DNA from: Tetrahymena thermophila SB210
Lineage: Eukaryota > Ciliophora > Oligohymenophorea > Hymenostomatida > Tetrahymenidae
Reading direction: 5' to 3'
Assembly (NCBI RefSeq): GCF_000189635.1
Contig: NW_002476473.1
Span: 60,938-124,937 of the forward strand
DNA length: 64,000 nt
Positions 27,209-40,421 of this stretch are shown piece by piece. Under the pieces are notes generated by a model. It ran no database searches, was not told the DNA's origin, and saw only the letters and a program-made list of their open reading frames with translations. The translations under genes were made by a program, and so were the position numbers. The first letter of the stretch is position 1. Each line of letters starts with the position of its first letter.

Positions 27209-27856
27209 TCAGATCTTTCTGAAGAGTTCAAGTCTGGAGAGGGGACCTCTTTCACCAATAACTTTAACATTGGAACCATCAGTAACGAGCTTCTTTTGGT
27301 TTCTAAGTCTGGAGTATTAAGCTCTGGTAAGCTTGGTGAAACCCCACTTTTGGGAGGTGACGACTTTTTGTCTACCAGGGAATTTAGCCTTAGCTCTAGT
27401 AAGAGCGTCGATGGCATACTTAACGTGAGGTTCCTTGACTCTGACGGAGAAAAGAATAGAGCCAATATCAACACGAGCAGCCTTACCCAAAGCCTTACCG
27501 AAAGCACCTCTCATACCAGATTGGAGTCTATCAGCACCAGCACAAGACAACATCTTGTTAATTCTGAGTACGTGCCAGGGGTGGACTCTGCATCTTAAAT
27601 GGAAAGCATCCTTAGAGATGAATTTAATCAAATTTTTGTTAGCAGCAATACGGGCAGCTTCCAAGGCTTCAGAGGTGATTTATTCCTTTTCATCAGAAAC
27701 GATGTGAACAACGTAAGGGAATTCTTCAACGGTGGCTTTCTTTCTACCAGAGTCGTAGATTCTGATTCTGGCATCGGGGACACCTCTGTTGTATCTGGAC
27801 TTGGGATAAGGCTTACCCTTAGGTTATCTGTAGCATCTAGCAGGTCTTCTACCCAT
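27209..27856 (-). CDS. RPL10: 60S ribosomal protein uL16 (RPL10)
   Basis: A single minus-strand frame of 216 codons (215 residues), close to the usual 214 of eukaryotic L10. The start [10 protein letters not shown] is the family's invariant N-terminus; further landmarks are [63 protein letters not shown] and [17 protein letters not shown]. In-frame TAA occurs at the conserved Gln of [14 protein letters not shown], direct support for the ciliate code. Known role: builds the tRNA-binding core of the large subunit and is loaded late in 60S maturation. Codons are more GC-rich than in neighbouring genes, as expected for high expression. No intron. Upstream is a pyrimidine-rich leader region (on the plus strand). 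Confidence 0.97.
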
Positions 27857-30025
27857 CTTAATTACGAATATATTTTTGGAGTATATAAAATTTTTTTCTT
27901 TCTTATTTTTTCAATTAATTAATAATTCTTTGAATTATTTTTCGCCTTTCTTAATTTACTTTTTTTTCTTCTTTTCTAATTATATTTATCTTTCAATTCA
28001 TACACAAAATCAAACAAAACAAAACAAAACAAATCAATACAAAACAAAACAAAACATCTTCTATCTATCTAAAATCTACATATTCGTTTCTTTGTTTATA
28101 TAAAGGCAACTCATCTAATCAGCTCTCTCAATACCAATTTCATTTATTTATTCATTCATTTAATCAAACACCTTCTTATCTCTCTGTCTTTAATTACTTC
28201 TTTATTCTTTTTTCAAAGACAGGCATTTATGCTTATTTGATTAGCATTTATATTTTGCAATAAATACCATTCCTAAGATTATGATATCTATTATTCTTAG
28301 AGGTAGGATTCTCTCTCTCATATCATACTGTCTGCTTCAAGACAGAATTTATTTATTACCCATCAATTATTATCATTTATTTATTTATATATATATTGAT
28401 TGATTGTTATCTTTTTATTCACTTGAATACATTTTTAATAAAAAACCTTTTTTAAAGCTGACTTTATTTAAGTAGTAGATATAATTAAGTAATTAAAATT
28501 TAATAAAAGATCGCGTAATCTAAATTTTAATCTTGTTGTGTCTCTCAATTTCTTAATATAACTAGGTTATTCTATTATTTGTTTCAAATTTAAACTTCGT
28601 AACTTATATCAAATTTTAGGACCCTATGAAAATCAAAAAAAATACAGGGTGCTATTAAAAAAATTCTCTTTCATGGATTCTAACTAAACATTTCTAATAA
28701 TAAATTCTTATAAAATTGAGATACTTTGTATATTTAATTGACTGTTATTTTAAATTTTAATCTTTGTGTTGAAGAGCAGAAATTTTTTTGTGTAAAAATA
28801 GAATCTGCTGCATTAAATTGGTTATTACACACAAACTGGAGATATTTCATTCAATTTGTATACAAAAAAATCAATTTTTTAAAGTCAGAATAAAAAGAAA
28901 AAAAAATGATCGTTCTGCAAATAGAACTTAGGCTAAGCGCTTATTAAAACAGTATTCTCTTAAAGGTGGAAATTATTTAAAATTTGAGAGCTTTTATGTA
29001 TAATTTTGTCTTTTTCCTCTCCTATTTGTAGAGCAGAAAGCGAACTAACAAGTACTGATTTGCTTTTATAACAATTTCTTTGTTCTTTGTTATTTCTATT
29101 TTATTCTTTCTGAATCACCTTACTTTTTTTCTATTTAGAATTTTTCTATGATCTTTAATATTTCCATTTCTAGAATTTTTCTTTTTTATGTGTACTTTAA
29201 ATAAAGCCTTTCAACCTTATGCTTTTTCTATTTCGAAAATGGTCACTCTTTGATTTTGATTTGACCTTTAAAGATTTACTTTAATAAAATCTTTATTAAT
29301 TCAACAAATTTTAAATTTCAGTATCAAATTACGTTCCCGAACCCCCTCAACCAATCGTTTTTATAATTCTGTCAAAATACATTATAAATCCCTTTCATTT
29401 TATGAAAATTTATCATGCAAATAAGATAAATTTGCTCATAATTCTTCAAAATTAATCAAACCTACTTTTACAAGAAAAAATACACATTCATTAAATTTAT
29501 AATTATAATCCTTTTAATTTTCTATCTTTTTTCAAAAATTCTTCTAAATTATATTATTTCATTAAATATTTTCTATTATTTGATAAAATAAATATTTAAA
29601 AATTAAAAAAAAATTAAAGATTTTTATTTATTATTCATATGAGTAACCAAATTACTAAAAATAATTTTTTTATTAATTTTGAATTCATAAGTAAATAAAA
29701 TAATCCATTTATATATTACAAGTCTTTTTGGTAATTTGGTTTGATATTTAATTGGTAAAATAAAATAGTTAAATTATACAAACTATTTTTCTGAAAAAAA
29801 AATAATACAAAAGATTTCTTCTCTTCATTTTTAGCATTTAAAATAGAAATATAGAGAATATTTATGCAGAATATTTAATTTTAATTGATGTGGCTAAAGG
29901 GATTATTTTTTTTAATAAGCTGATTAAATATTACAATTAATTAACAAAAAATATTATTTGCTGATTTATAATTGTAATAATATTATTGTTTGCGTAAAAA
30001 ATTAATATTATAAATACTTAACTAA
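27857..30025. other. divergent spacer, RPL10 and E2 promoters
   Basis: About 2.2 kb. The part next to RPL10 (27860-28450) is rich in C/T on the plus strand and contains a CAAAA repeat. Nothing with convincing coding character was seen; a 50-codon frame from about 28887 is noted under rejected items. Confidence 0.55.
28011..28056. repeat. (AAAAC)n microsatellite
   Basis: About nine imperfect AAAAC units about 150-200 bp upstream of the RPL10 start codon. Confidence 0.85.
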
Positions 30026-30517
30026 ATGGAGAAAATAAGAGAAAAAAGAATCAACGAAGAGCTTAACACTCTAGAAAGGGCTAAAATTACTAAAAAGCTA
30101 CCTTTAAATATTTAATATTAACTAGTTGAGAAGGATGGCGTACTAGATGACTACAAAATACTCATAAGTTTTAAAGGTAGACCAGATACAATTTGGTAAA
30201 ATTATGAAATCAAAGGTATTCTTTCTTTCCCAACCGATTTTCCTATCGAACCTCCTTCCTTCTAATTTATTGATAACTTTTAACACATTCACGTATACTC
30301 TAATGGTGTGATTTGCTTGCCTTTAATAACAAAAGAGTTTTGGAACACTAAAACTACTGTGCTTAATGTTATCATTTAGATTGAAGATTTAATACATAGA
30401 CCTCCAAATTTAGCATCTCCTGCTAATCATTAACTAAGCTAACTTTATCTAAACAGCAAAGAACAATACGAGAATTTTATAAAGAATATGTAAAAAGATG
30501 ATTGTCTACCATAATGA
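30026..30517 (+). CDS. ubiquitin/SUMO E2-like conjugating enzyme (UBC fold)
   Basis: Single exon, 164 codons (163 residues) from ATG 30026 to TGA. It has the UBC fold order: basic helix 1, YKILISFKGRPDTIW strand region, FPTDFPIEPPSFQFID, then VYSNGVICLPLI with the active-site Cys at residue 97 and the following EFWNTKTTVLNVIIQIEDLI. The C-terminus (SPANHQLSQLYLNSKEQYEN) matches UBC9-type E2s. The HPN triad ten residues before the Cys reads HIH (87-89), so the usual catalytic Asn is replaced by His; UBE2W has HPH there. Function is likely transfer of ubiquitin or a ubiquitin-like protein; the exact modifier is unclear. It may instead be a weakly active variant. Confidence 0.85.
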
Positions 30518-32321
30518 AATTTCTGATAATATTTATTAGCATTATATATTTTATACACTGTAACAAGTTATATTCAAATTATAAGATTTTGAAGAACTAT
30601 AAAATTCTAAATTTAATGTTATAAAATACTACATGAATTTTCAAATATTAATAGAATACATATTTTAATTAATTTTAATAGCGTTTTATAAACTTATATT
30701 ATTGTAAAACATTTAATGCATAGTGTCTAATTTGCTTTTTGATTCACATTTTAATTCATTTTTCTCTAATTTAATTAAGAAATAAATTAGAGATTAAAGG
30801 TTTTTTTCCTTTACTATCAAATTTATGAAATTTCTATAAAAAAATTAGATATTTTCCTTTAAAAACTGTAATTAATTCATTAACTTAAATGAAAAATGAG
30901 TTTGAACTTAAAATAGAATCATGTTCTATTTTAAATAGTATATAAATTAATTTATAATATCAAAAAGAATTTCAGAAAAAATTATTTAAATATTGTAATC
31001 ACTTTAGTATCAGTCAATTCATTCTTTTTAAATCATTAGATCAATATAAATGTTGCAAAAAGATAATTAAAATACGAAGTATGAATTAAAATTAAAAAAA
31101 ACTAAATATTGATTGAAATTATTTTAAAATGAATAATTTAGAAAGAACTATTTAGTAAAATATGAATTAATTAAATACATCTATGTTGGTTGATAGTTAG
31201 TTATTTAGTAAAATAATTATTAAAAATTAAGATTTGAGTAAAAAAATGTAAATGAAAATATAAAATTAAATATAGGATGTAATACAAATAGATTAATATA
31301 ATCTCTCTTACATAGAAGTAAAGAACGATTTTATTGCAACCAATTATGGTGCTAACTAAAAGCCTAGAATATATAATGTATTTATTCAATAAAAAAGAAA
31401 AATTACTTATGAATAGAGAATAAAATATATTTTTATGTATGTGAGAGATTATTAGAATATGTTTCTAGAAAGTAATTATTGGTTTAATAGTAAGTAAAGA
31501 ATAAATGATGAGAACAGATTATTTATTGTTTTATGCATATTTAAATCATATTATTATTATTTTTATTTAATTAAGGCAATAATGAAACGTGAATTAATTA
31601 ATTAGTTGTATTAACGATTTATTTAATTAATAATGAGAGTATTATTTATCAGACTAATAAACGAGTAAAATTTATTGATGACTATTCAATCTAAAATTAC
31701 TCATTATTCATCTTTAAGCTAATTATTAACTTGGTATTTAAATTGGTTTTAATCTAGCAAATACCTATACTTTATATTTGAATGCTCATGATTAGAATTT
31801 ATATGATAAATAAATATCTAACTAATTACTTTATTTCTTTGTTTTTGCCTGCTTTTCTTATATTATTTACTTGATAATTAAATTTGCCTTTAATGGTGAT
31901 TATTGATTGATTGTTGGTTTATATTTTACTAATATCTAATATAATTATTATTGGAATAATACAAAAATATTACTGAATTATTCACTATTGAAATCCGTTT
32001 ATTTCATTTATCTGCTTTCAAAGTTTTCATTTATTTTACTATATTATTTTCCTAATTATTTATTTATTTGTTTGATTGATTGATTGGTTAATAGCCATAA
32101 TAATATTAATTTTATTGGTTTTTTATTATAATTCGAGTAGGAAAGATTAATTAACGAAAAAATGAATGGATAAATGTTTGATCGAATTAAAGCGAGTTTG
32201 ATGCTTATTTTTTTAATTGGAATATATTAATATTGCTATTTATAATAATAAAAAAGTGTTAATTTAGAATAAAAATGAATGAGAATTTCTATTTTATTTC
32301 AATGGAAATTATATAGATTGA
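30518..32321. other. AT-rich convergent spacer
   Basis: Separates the 3' ends of the E2 gene (plus) and the CCT-motif gene (minus). TTGA and ATTT microsatellite bits occur (for example about 32050-32090). No gene recognised. Confidence 0.55.
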
Positions 32322-35300
32322 TCATTGCTATTGATGAATGGGATAACCAGTGTTATTTCCATTATATTATTATTAGTTGTATAAATTATAGTTTTAGCTA
32401 GCCTGATTATTTCCGAAAAATTATTATTCTGTTTGGTTTAGATTTAGCAATTAAGGATTATTTTTTTATTACATTATTTTTTACTTTTGATCTGGAGACT
32501 TAATGTTTAGATTTCCAAATTAGTCTGCCATCTCTTAACTAAGAATATTATTCTATGAATGTTAAGGAGATTCACCATTTTATAAATCAGCATACGATGA
32601 ATGTCCATTCACATTTTTTATATTGTTATTATTACTATTTTCAATTTAATTTACGTTTTAAATTTAATGACCTTGGTTTTATTCCATAAATTTGACAGTG
32701 TTATTGCTTTAAAATCCACCGTTTTGTTTTTTAGGTGATCTAACAGGTGATTAAGACTATGATTATGTTTTGGAGCTGTAAGATTATTAATTTTATAATT
32801 ACTAGAATTATTAAAGTTATTATTTGCTTTCAATTTAATTTTATTCTAATTTTAAATGAAGCTACTTTTCATTCAAACTGTTATTATTACTTGTATTATT
32901 GCTTGCTAAACTACCTTACACTATGTTTTGATAATTAAATTCTCCTTAGCCTTGGAAATAGTCTTCCTTATTAGGAATATCTTCACAGCTTTTTCCTCTT
33001 ATGATAGGCAAAACTTCTGAGGGTGGAAGTTCTTCACTATGTACTTCACCTCCGCTACCATATCCTTCTTCCTCATCATCATCACCTGGTTTTAGAGATA
33101 CTATTGTTCCTGGTTAGCTTTGATTTTTCTTCTTAGGTAGAGTAGGACTCTTTGAGTCTTCTTCTCCACCGTTTGCTTAAATACCTTATTGCTTAAGCAT
33201 TTCTTTTAGTTAGTCCATAGTATAGTCTTCTTCTTTGCCATTAATTGATAACATCTCCATGGCTTGCTTTTTGGTGACGAATCTACCTTTAACTCTAAGT
33301 CTACCATCTGCTACTTTCTTTCTTACATCATAAGAAATTTTCTTTTACCAACTAATTTTTCATACAAAATATTATTGAAATGATTAATTAATTGAATAAT
33401 ATTTAATAAAGAATGAAAGTTTCAATTTTCTTTTTTTTTTGGAATAGTTAAAATGATCCCAGCTTAAAAAATGTTTTAAATTTAATAAAATCAATTGTTT
33501 AAAATTTTAATTTACGATCTTCTTTTTCTTTTGTCCTAGTAATTTTTAATCTTTTGCTTTCTTTCTTCTTTGCTAATTGATCCAATCTGCTTTTGCTGCA
33601 TTTTAAAAATAAATTTTAATTCACTTGATATCCTATTTATTTGATTACATCGTCATAAACAGCAGTAAATTCGTTCATATTAAAATCTGTGGGTAATTCC
33701 TTTAGTCTTTGTAATGAATTCTAATCGATTCCGCTAATATGCTAGGTATTTGGATCTATCATAACTTTTCCTAATGCATTAACTGGTTAGTAGTAAGGTT
33801 ATCCAGGGTATCCCATATTTTTTCTAGTAAATAAATATTTTTGTTTAATTAATTGGTGATAACAAAAGTAATATATTACTGCTAATCTTAATTAGAGACT
33901 TTGACCAAATGCAAACCAAATTGTTGTTGTTATTGCTAATTAATTAATCCTTAATTTAAGTTTTAAGTGCTCTCAGGCTAGGGTTAATCTGTTTATATAT
34001 TTTAAATTAATTTACTATTTTCCAATTATTAGAATAATTAATTAATTACCTAATTTTGCAGTATTTTTTCTCTTTCTTCCTCTAGGAGATGCAGGTGAAG
34101 AAGGCTCAGTATTTCCGGTTGGAGAACCTTTTTTGATTGTTTTTCTTCTACCTGGACTATTTGGCTAACGCTTTGAAGGATCCTCTTTATCTTTTATACT
34201 TGTTGAAGATCTAATTATTATAAAATTTGTTGCTAAAATATTCTACTTATTTTTATTAATTTTTATTTATTTATTACGCTGCATTTTATAATGATGGAAT
34301 GCTTTATTAAGAACCTGGAGGGTATTAACCAGTTGGATATTATGGATATCCTTAGAAATATTGATTTTATCCCATTAAATCATCTTTTTTTTGAATTCCG
34401 TATGACTGATTGCTTAAATAGTAAGGATAAGGAGGTTGTTAGTCATATTAACTAGGTATTAAATAGTTTGATCCACCTTACTTAATCTTATCTAATTAAG
34501 AAAAATAAAATTAATTTATTGTCAATCTATGAAGATAATTTTATAAAATTTTAACAATTAATGTAAATAAAGTTAAATCAATTGATTACCTTCTTGCTAA
34601 CTTTAAGAATCACCTAAAGAATTGATTAATTGTAATTCCTATTTAATAAAATAAATATTGTTTAGCTTTTAGTTGCGAAAATAAACACCAGCAAAATAAT
34701 AAATTAGATTGATTGCTTTTTTTTATTGCAGATTTTTAATCGTTCTAGTTGATCAGAAGATTTTATCTAAAATTGAAGCATTTTGTTTTTTTTCTTTCTA
34801 TTTAAATTGCTTTCATATTTATTTATGATAGACTTTATTTAGAAAAATTATTTATCCATTTAAAATGATATAGAACCTAAACTAATAAATTAACAAATAT
34901 CATTTGTTGCTAAAACTACTTCTAACTAATCACTAGAAAACTATCTATCCTAATTTTATTATTTTACTAAATTATTCTGCTAAAATTCAACCTAAAATTT
35001 ATCAATTGTTTTTATTTTTTGAAATGTTGTTCAAAAATATTAGAAGCCTTATTATTATTTATTTATTGATTTATTTGCTCTTAAATAAATTTTAAGTTAA
35101 AATATTTTTAAAAATATCTAAAAAATTTGATTATTTTAATTAGCTCTTATCGTAATCTGTTTTGCTTGTCTTTTTATTAATCGATCGATCAATCGATATC
35201 TTTCTTTCTAAATAACTAACTATTTATTGTTTAGTAAATCTCTCTATTCTTAACAGATCATTAAATTATTTCTATTTACCTTTCAATAACTTTCCCTAAT

Positions 35301-37380
35301 CTATTTTTATAATGCTTGATGATTCTTCATTATTAAGAGACCAATTTGGAAGGGAAGAAGTAATAAAAATGAAAAAATATTTAGTAGAATGCTAGAAGAG
35401 AGAATTAATGAAAATTAACAAATTAGAATGAATTCTTTTTATAATAATAGCAAAGTTCTTAAATATATCAAAGATATATACAATCAAAGAGGAATGATGG
35501 AGAAAAGAAAAAGAAATTTCATTTAGGAAAAAATTTAATCAAATTCGATTGATTGATTGATAAATTTATTAATTAATTAATATGCTCCTAATTTTTCTTT
35601 TGCTCTTATGATATGCATCTAAAATTCTGAAAAATAAACTTTCTTCCTCCTCCTCTTAAAAATTTTTAATTATTAAAATTGAAAAATAAATAGGTACTAT
35701 TTATCTATCTATCTATTTATGTATACTTTACTACTACTTCTCTCTCCCAGACATTCATTATAAAAATCAGATTCTTATCAAATACATAGATTTTGAATAA
35801 TTATTCTAAGGTCTATCTATCTATCAAGATAGTAAATTAAAAATTGAGATTGAAACGATAAGAAACTTAATAGTAAAAGGCTTAAAGTTTAATTTTAATA
35901 ATTTAATATAAGATAAGATTTTTTAATTGGATATATGAAATTTAAAGCTTTTTTAATCATAATCATCTATTAAATAAATTTCAAACATTTTTTTGTAGCT
36001 TGCTGGTGTTCTTTTTACTTTTAAATAATTTGTTTTTTTACATTTTCCATTGCTTGTTCTTCATTTTTTATACTTGCTTTTCCGATTGAGGACTATGGTG
36101 GTCTAGTTTAGTTAGAGGAGTCTATTATACCTATTTAGTTTTGGTTTTGGATTAAACCATATGGATTGTGGTGGTGCAATTATCCGTTAGGTAAAGGCTA
36201 ACCAAAAGGCATATAGCCATTTCCTGGAGGTCCATGATACTAACTTTGTTGTCCAAATGCCATGTAATTTTAATCTATTGGTTGTCCTGGAGCGGTTCCG
36301 AATGCAGCTCCTGGGTGATGATGAGCGGAGTGATGGGGATGATATTATCCGTAGGGTTATTAGGCATTAGGATCAAGTCCAAGATTTTGCTAGTAATGAC
36401 CTGGTGGGGGTAACTAACCTGGATAAGTTGCATAAGGGCCTGGGCCTTGCAAAGGTTAGCCATTGCTGCCTATTTAACCTGTTGGGTCTGTTTATAAATA
36501 AGATTTTTAAATATATTTAAGTTAATATAAGAAAGCAAAGAAATAGAATGATTGTGTTATGGCTATTTAATTTGACAAAGATTAATGTTCGCTTAAATAA
36601 AGACTGTACGCCTAATATTAAGTTTTGCTAGATTAATCTTATTCGTATATTTGGAAATGGGGCGAGTTTCTTTATTGTATAACTAATACTATAACATAGC
36701 ATATACTCTGTATTAAAAAAAGAGTAAATATGTAAGGTATAGATAGTATTTATCTTAATAAAGCAATTTCAACCGCAATCCATTTACTTATAAAACTTCC
36801 TTTTAAAACTTTCTTTTATTTGAGCTTTGCCATACTAATAATGCTTGGAAATGGGTATAAGTATCTTACCTGATGAGAGAGGCACGGTGCTTGGTGTACC
36901 ATAATATAGTCCGCCAATTTAGCCTGTTGGATCATAGTCGTAAGGACCTTGTGAATAGGTTTATTGCATATATGGGTCGGAAGGATGTGAGTATCCGTGG
37001 TGAAGCTGACCGGGGTAGTGAGAAGAAGCAGAAGGATGGTAAGGACCTGTGGGAGGAGGATTGCTAGGATGCACAGAATAATCAATAGGACCTGTCATAT
37101 GATTTGGATAAGGAGCATGAGGATTCTGATAGGGGATGTGTTACATCTAATGACTCTGAGGATATCCTGCCATCCCAGTAGATTGATAGTTTGCAGAAGA
37201 GGCACCTTGAGTTGCACTGCCTTGCTATGATGTTTGCTATGGATGCTATAAATAGTATGCTTGATCCTCCATCTGTTACATCTGTTTGGTAGTAGTTGCT
37301 TGCTGAAGTTATCTTCTTGATTTTGTACTTGTTTTCCTTTTTTTTCCCTTTTGTATTATTTATGAAAAGTTTTTGATCAT
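32322..37380 (-). CDS. CCT-motif protein, Gln/Pro/Tyr-rich, 924 residues, nine exons
   Basis: Exons on the minus strand, 5' to 3': 37380-36870, 36487-36042, 34638-34590, 34491-34278, 34210-34050, 33988-33880, 33823-33649, 33595-33516, 33351-32322. All junctions are GT-AG, the phases match and the sum is 2775 nt (925 codons with TGA). The N-terminal half is disordered and rich in Gln, Pro, Tyr and His (YPNHMTGPIDYSVHPSNP). A Lys/Arg stretch follows (SPASPRGRKRKNTAK). Around residues 566-612 is a CCT motif: NYQDKRKRRSWQKK continues as ISYDVRKKVADGRLRVKGRF. An acidic segment and a long Gln/Asn tail end the protein. Known: CCT motifs in plant CONSTANS/TOC1 proteins mediate nuclear import and DNA or NF-Y binding. 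Inferred: a nuclear transcription regulator. The start ATG at 37378-37380 is the first in frame; a later Met is possible. Confidence 0.83.
34639..36041 (-). other. 1.4-kb intron of the CCT-motif gene
   Basis: Inferred from phase-0 joining of the exon ending in NEEQAMEN to the exon starting ELQLINSLGD. It is far longer than the other introns of this gene (53-382 nt). Contents are AT-rich with TATC repeats (about 35701-35720 and 35815-35826) and no clear exon. A missed small exon or an embedded non-coding RNA cannot be excluded. Confidence 0.55.
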
Positions 37381-40300
37381 GTGGTGTTGATTGATCAATT
37401 GATTAATGAGAGAGCAAAAGTTCGCCGTTAGTCTAATAAATAGTCCTAATTACTCTTTCTACTCTCTCCACTCTAGCCCAACAAAATAATGTCAGGTAGA
37501 GAACCTAAATTTATTTAATCTTTTTATATAACTCTCGTACTTTTAGTGGGTGAGATTAGGATGTCTTTCGCTTATGCTGCTTTTTCTTCTTTCTTTTTTT
37601 AGTTAGTTTGTTTGTTTGTTTATTTTCTTGTGCTGTGATTTCTTTCTTGGCTACTTAATGCGCGATTGTTTGGTTGATTTATTGTTTGATTAATTAAATT
37701 ATTAAATGACTAAGATAGGAGTTGTCTTCTTTGTTCTTTACTTTATTGTTATTATTTTCTTTCTTTCTTCTTTTTTTATTTTTTTTGATTGATTGATTGT
37801 TTGTTTGTTTGTTTGTTATTTCTTTAGCTTCTAGCTACTTGCTTTTTGGATCTATTATTTTATTTATTTATTAATTTGTTTGTTTGTTTCTTACTTTGAT
37901 TCCTTCTTACTTTATTTTTTGTTATTATTTTTCTGTTTTTGCATACCTGTTCGTCATCCCATATTAACTTTTAGGATTTAATTTCTTTCTTTTATTTGTT
38001 TTTTTTTTACGGAATTTGCAAAGTTACTGTTGGAAAGACGCAAGTTTTTTTTGGTGTGCTTATTTATACATTCCGCGCATACAAATTAATTATCTATATA
38101 CATCTATCTTATCATATCTTCATATTATTATATATATCTTAGCTATCTATCTATCTAATTATCAATTTTTTGTTAACTTTTTTCTGACTTACTTCAATTT
38201 TAGTAATAAATTCTATTTAAATAAAAAGTATGATAATTGTATGTCTTCTCCCTTTACAGTTAATTTTCTTTGGAATCCCTACTTATTTAAATTCATTTAG
38301 TTTCCAAAATTGATAGCTTGTTCATCGCACTTGCCGAACATAATCGCATTTCACATATTAAATATATTAAAATAAGCAAATTATATAGTATAAATTTAAA
38401 ATCTTTATGTGTATCTTAAAATTTTTAAATTGAATTTAGGTGAAAAAGAGCCAATTTCAAATTATATCGACTTTAGTAATGTAATTAAATAATCAGATAA
38501 ATGAAAAAAGTGATATGCATTAGCCAAAAAAAATTGATTAAAATCAATTACTCGATTAAAATTATTCATTTTCAATCAAACAAATTGCAAATTTCAATTT
38601 TTGTTCTATTAAATAAACAAAAAATGTTTATAAAAAATCTTAAGAAATTTTGACTTTTCTGTTTCCCTTTAAAATTTACTACATTTAAATATACTAAAAT
38701 TATTTTAATATAAAAATCTCAAATATTTGGATTTATTTAAAATTGATAAGCCATGAAAATAAAGATTTGCACAAGACAGAATATTTCATTGAGAATTGCT
38801 TATAGAAGTCTAATTACATTTTTTTTATTCGATTATCTCTTTATCTGATAAGCTAGCTCTAAAACTTACAATTTTCTTTTAACTATTTCTCTCATATCAA
38901 AATAATAAAGTTTATTAGATAGATTTATTTAATAATATACTATTTTAATCTAAATAATTGAATTACTACAGTTAGTTAATTAATTATTGAATAAAATATT
39001 TTGCTTATTTTATTAATAAATATTATTTTAAATTTAACTAAATTATTCTATTTGTATAAAATGTTGCTGTTGTTGATACATATTTAGTTATTTAATTATT
39101 AAATTTATTTGCATTAATATATTTCTAATTTTGTAAACAAATTAATTAATTAATCAATCAATAAAAAATGCAGATTGGAGAAGAAATATTTTTATATCGA
39201 ATATTTTATTTATTTATTATATTATCTTAAACAATAAAATAGTCTTATAAATTTGATTGTTGGAATATTATTTTAGCCTGACACGTTCCTTGCCTTTTAT
39301 TTAAGTATAATAAAAATTGTATAAAAGATCTTTCTCTTAATTTTGATTTCCTAGAGAAAAGCTTAGTTATAGTTGACATTTCCACAAAATTCTTTTATAT
39401 TTCCTTCAAATAGATGCTTAAATTAATTAACAATATATATTTATCTAGAGTGAAGCTAACAACGAGCGAATTAATTTGTAATCAATTTAGATTTGAATTT
39501 CAACAAAAAGATTTTAATTATTCTTTTTATAAATACTTTCCTCAAATTAATATTTTCTTTCTTTTACCTTTTTTTGTCATTGATGATATCTTTTCATTTA
39601 AGAGCACAGATTCTAATCTGACAGTAATATAAAAGATTGCGAAAATTATTAAATACCCCAAAATATCGATTGATCAATTTTTAACTCTTACTCTCTCTTT
39701 TTATTAAATTGGGATTAAATTATTGTTATCATTAAAATATAATAGCGAAATTTGATTAATTCTGTTCAATTTGTGATGCCTTTTGAAGAATAAAAATTAA
39801 GATTAAAATCCTTTAACACAAAATACTATTCAATTCTTCACATGTTTTAAAAAGCGCCTAACGACTAATTGAGTAATATCTAAATTTAAATTGGCAGTTA
39901 ATATTTAATTAAATCAATGTTGACTTTGAAATTTCAAGTGAAATGTGTTTGTTTATTTGTATTAATTAATCATGATTAATTGACTTTCTCCAAATTTCTA
40001 TTTATATGTTATTATAACAAATAATTTTAATTTCTTCAAAATTAAATCTAAAAAGCATCAAATTTAAATAAGATATTTAATTATTTAGACTAGACACACA
40101 CAATCTATTTTTATCTAATTAATTTATTTGATTAAAAGACCAAATAACTAATTAATTACTCATATGATTTCAAAATTCTTTTTTAAAAGCAGTTCAATTT
40201 AACATTTGACTTGGCATATTTAAAATCTAACAAAATTATTCTTATTAAAAGTGATTTGATTCAAATAGAATATTAGTTTCATTTATTTAAAATCAATTTT

Positions 40301-40421
40301 GACTTTATAATTAAATTAAATTCTTTTATATTTTAGCTCGAAATAAATCTTTCAAATTTAACAAAAAATTAACACTAAAAATAAATATTAAATAAAAAAT
40401 ATAAAATAAAATTAATAGAAA
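37381..40421. other. divergent spacer upstream of CCT-motif and protease genes
   Basis: About 3 kb. The first 900 bp are strongly T-rich with TTTG, TTTC and TATC tracts, consistent with an A-rich 5' leader of the minus-strand gene. The rest is AT-rich with no recognised gene. Confidence 0.55.

Noticed and set aside
27199-27922. Plus-strand and alternative minus-strand frames over the RPL10 gene
   Set aside because: RPL10 is unmistakable in one minus-strand frame; the other frames exist because its codons are GC-richer and avoid stops in shadow frames.
28887-29060. A 50-codon ATG frame on the plus strand
   Set aside because: Length is within chance for a one-stop code at this AT content, with no homology or signal.
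33596-33624. A 29-nt intron in the CCT-motif gene
   Set aside because: A 53-nt intron (33596-33648) with the better donor GTAATC gives the same phase and a more normal length.
36275-37230. Several standard-code open frames on both strands (about 60-90 residues)
   Set aside because: They overlap exons 1 and 2 of the CCT-motif gene, whose frame under the ciliate code continues through many TAA/TAG and joins flanking exons in phase; the others are shadows.
38016-38300. 94-residue plus-strand frame rich in Tyr/Ile/Phe
   Set aside because: It lies in the T-rich upstream region of the minus-strand CCT-motif gene; composition reflects TATC and TTT repeats.
39414-39632. 72-residue plus-strand frame upstream of protease 1
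   Set aside because: No signal peptide, motif or exon partner; chance open frame in AT-rich spacer.
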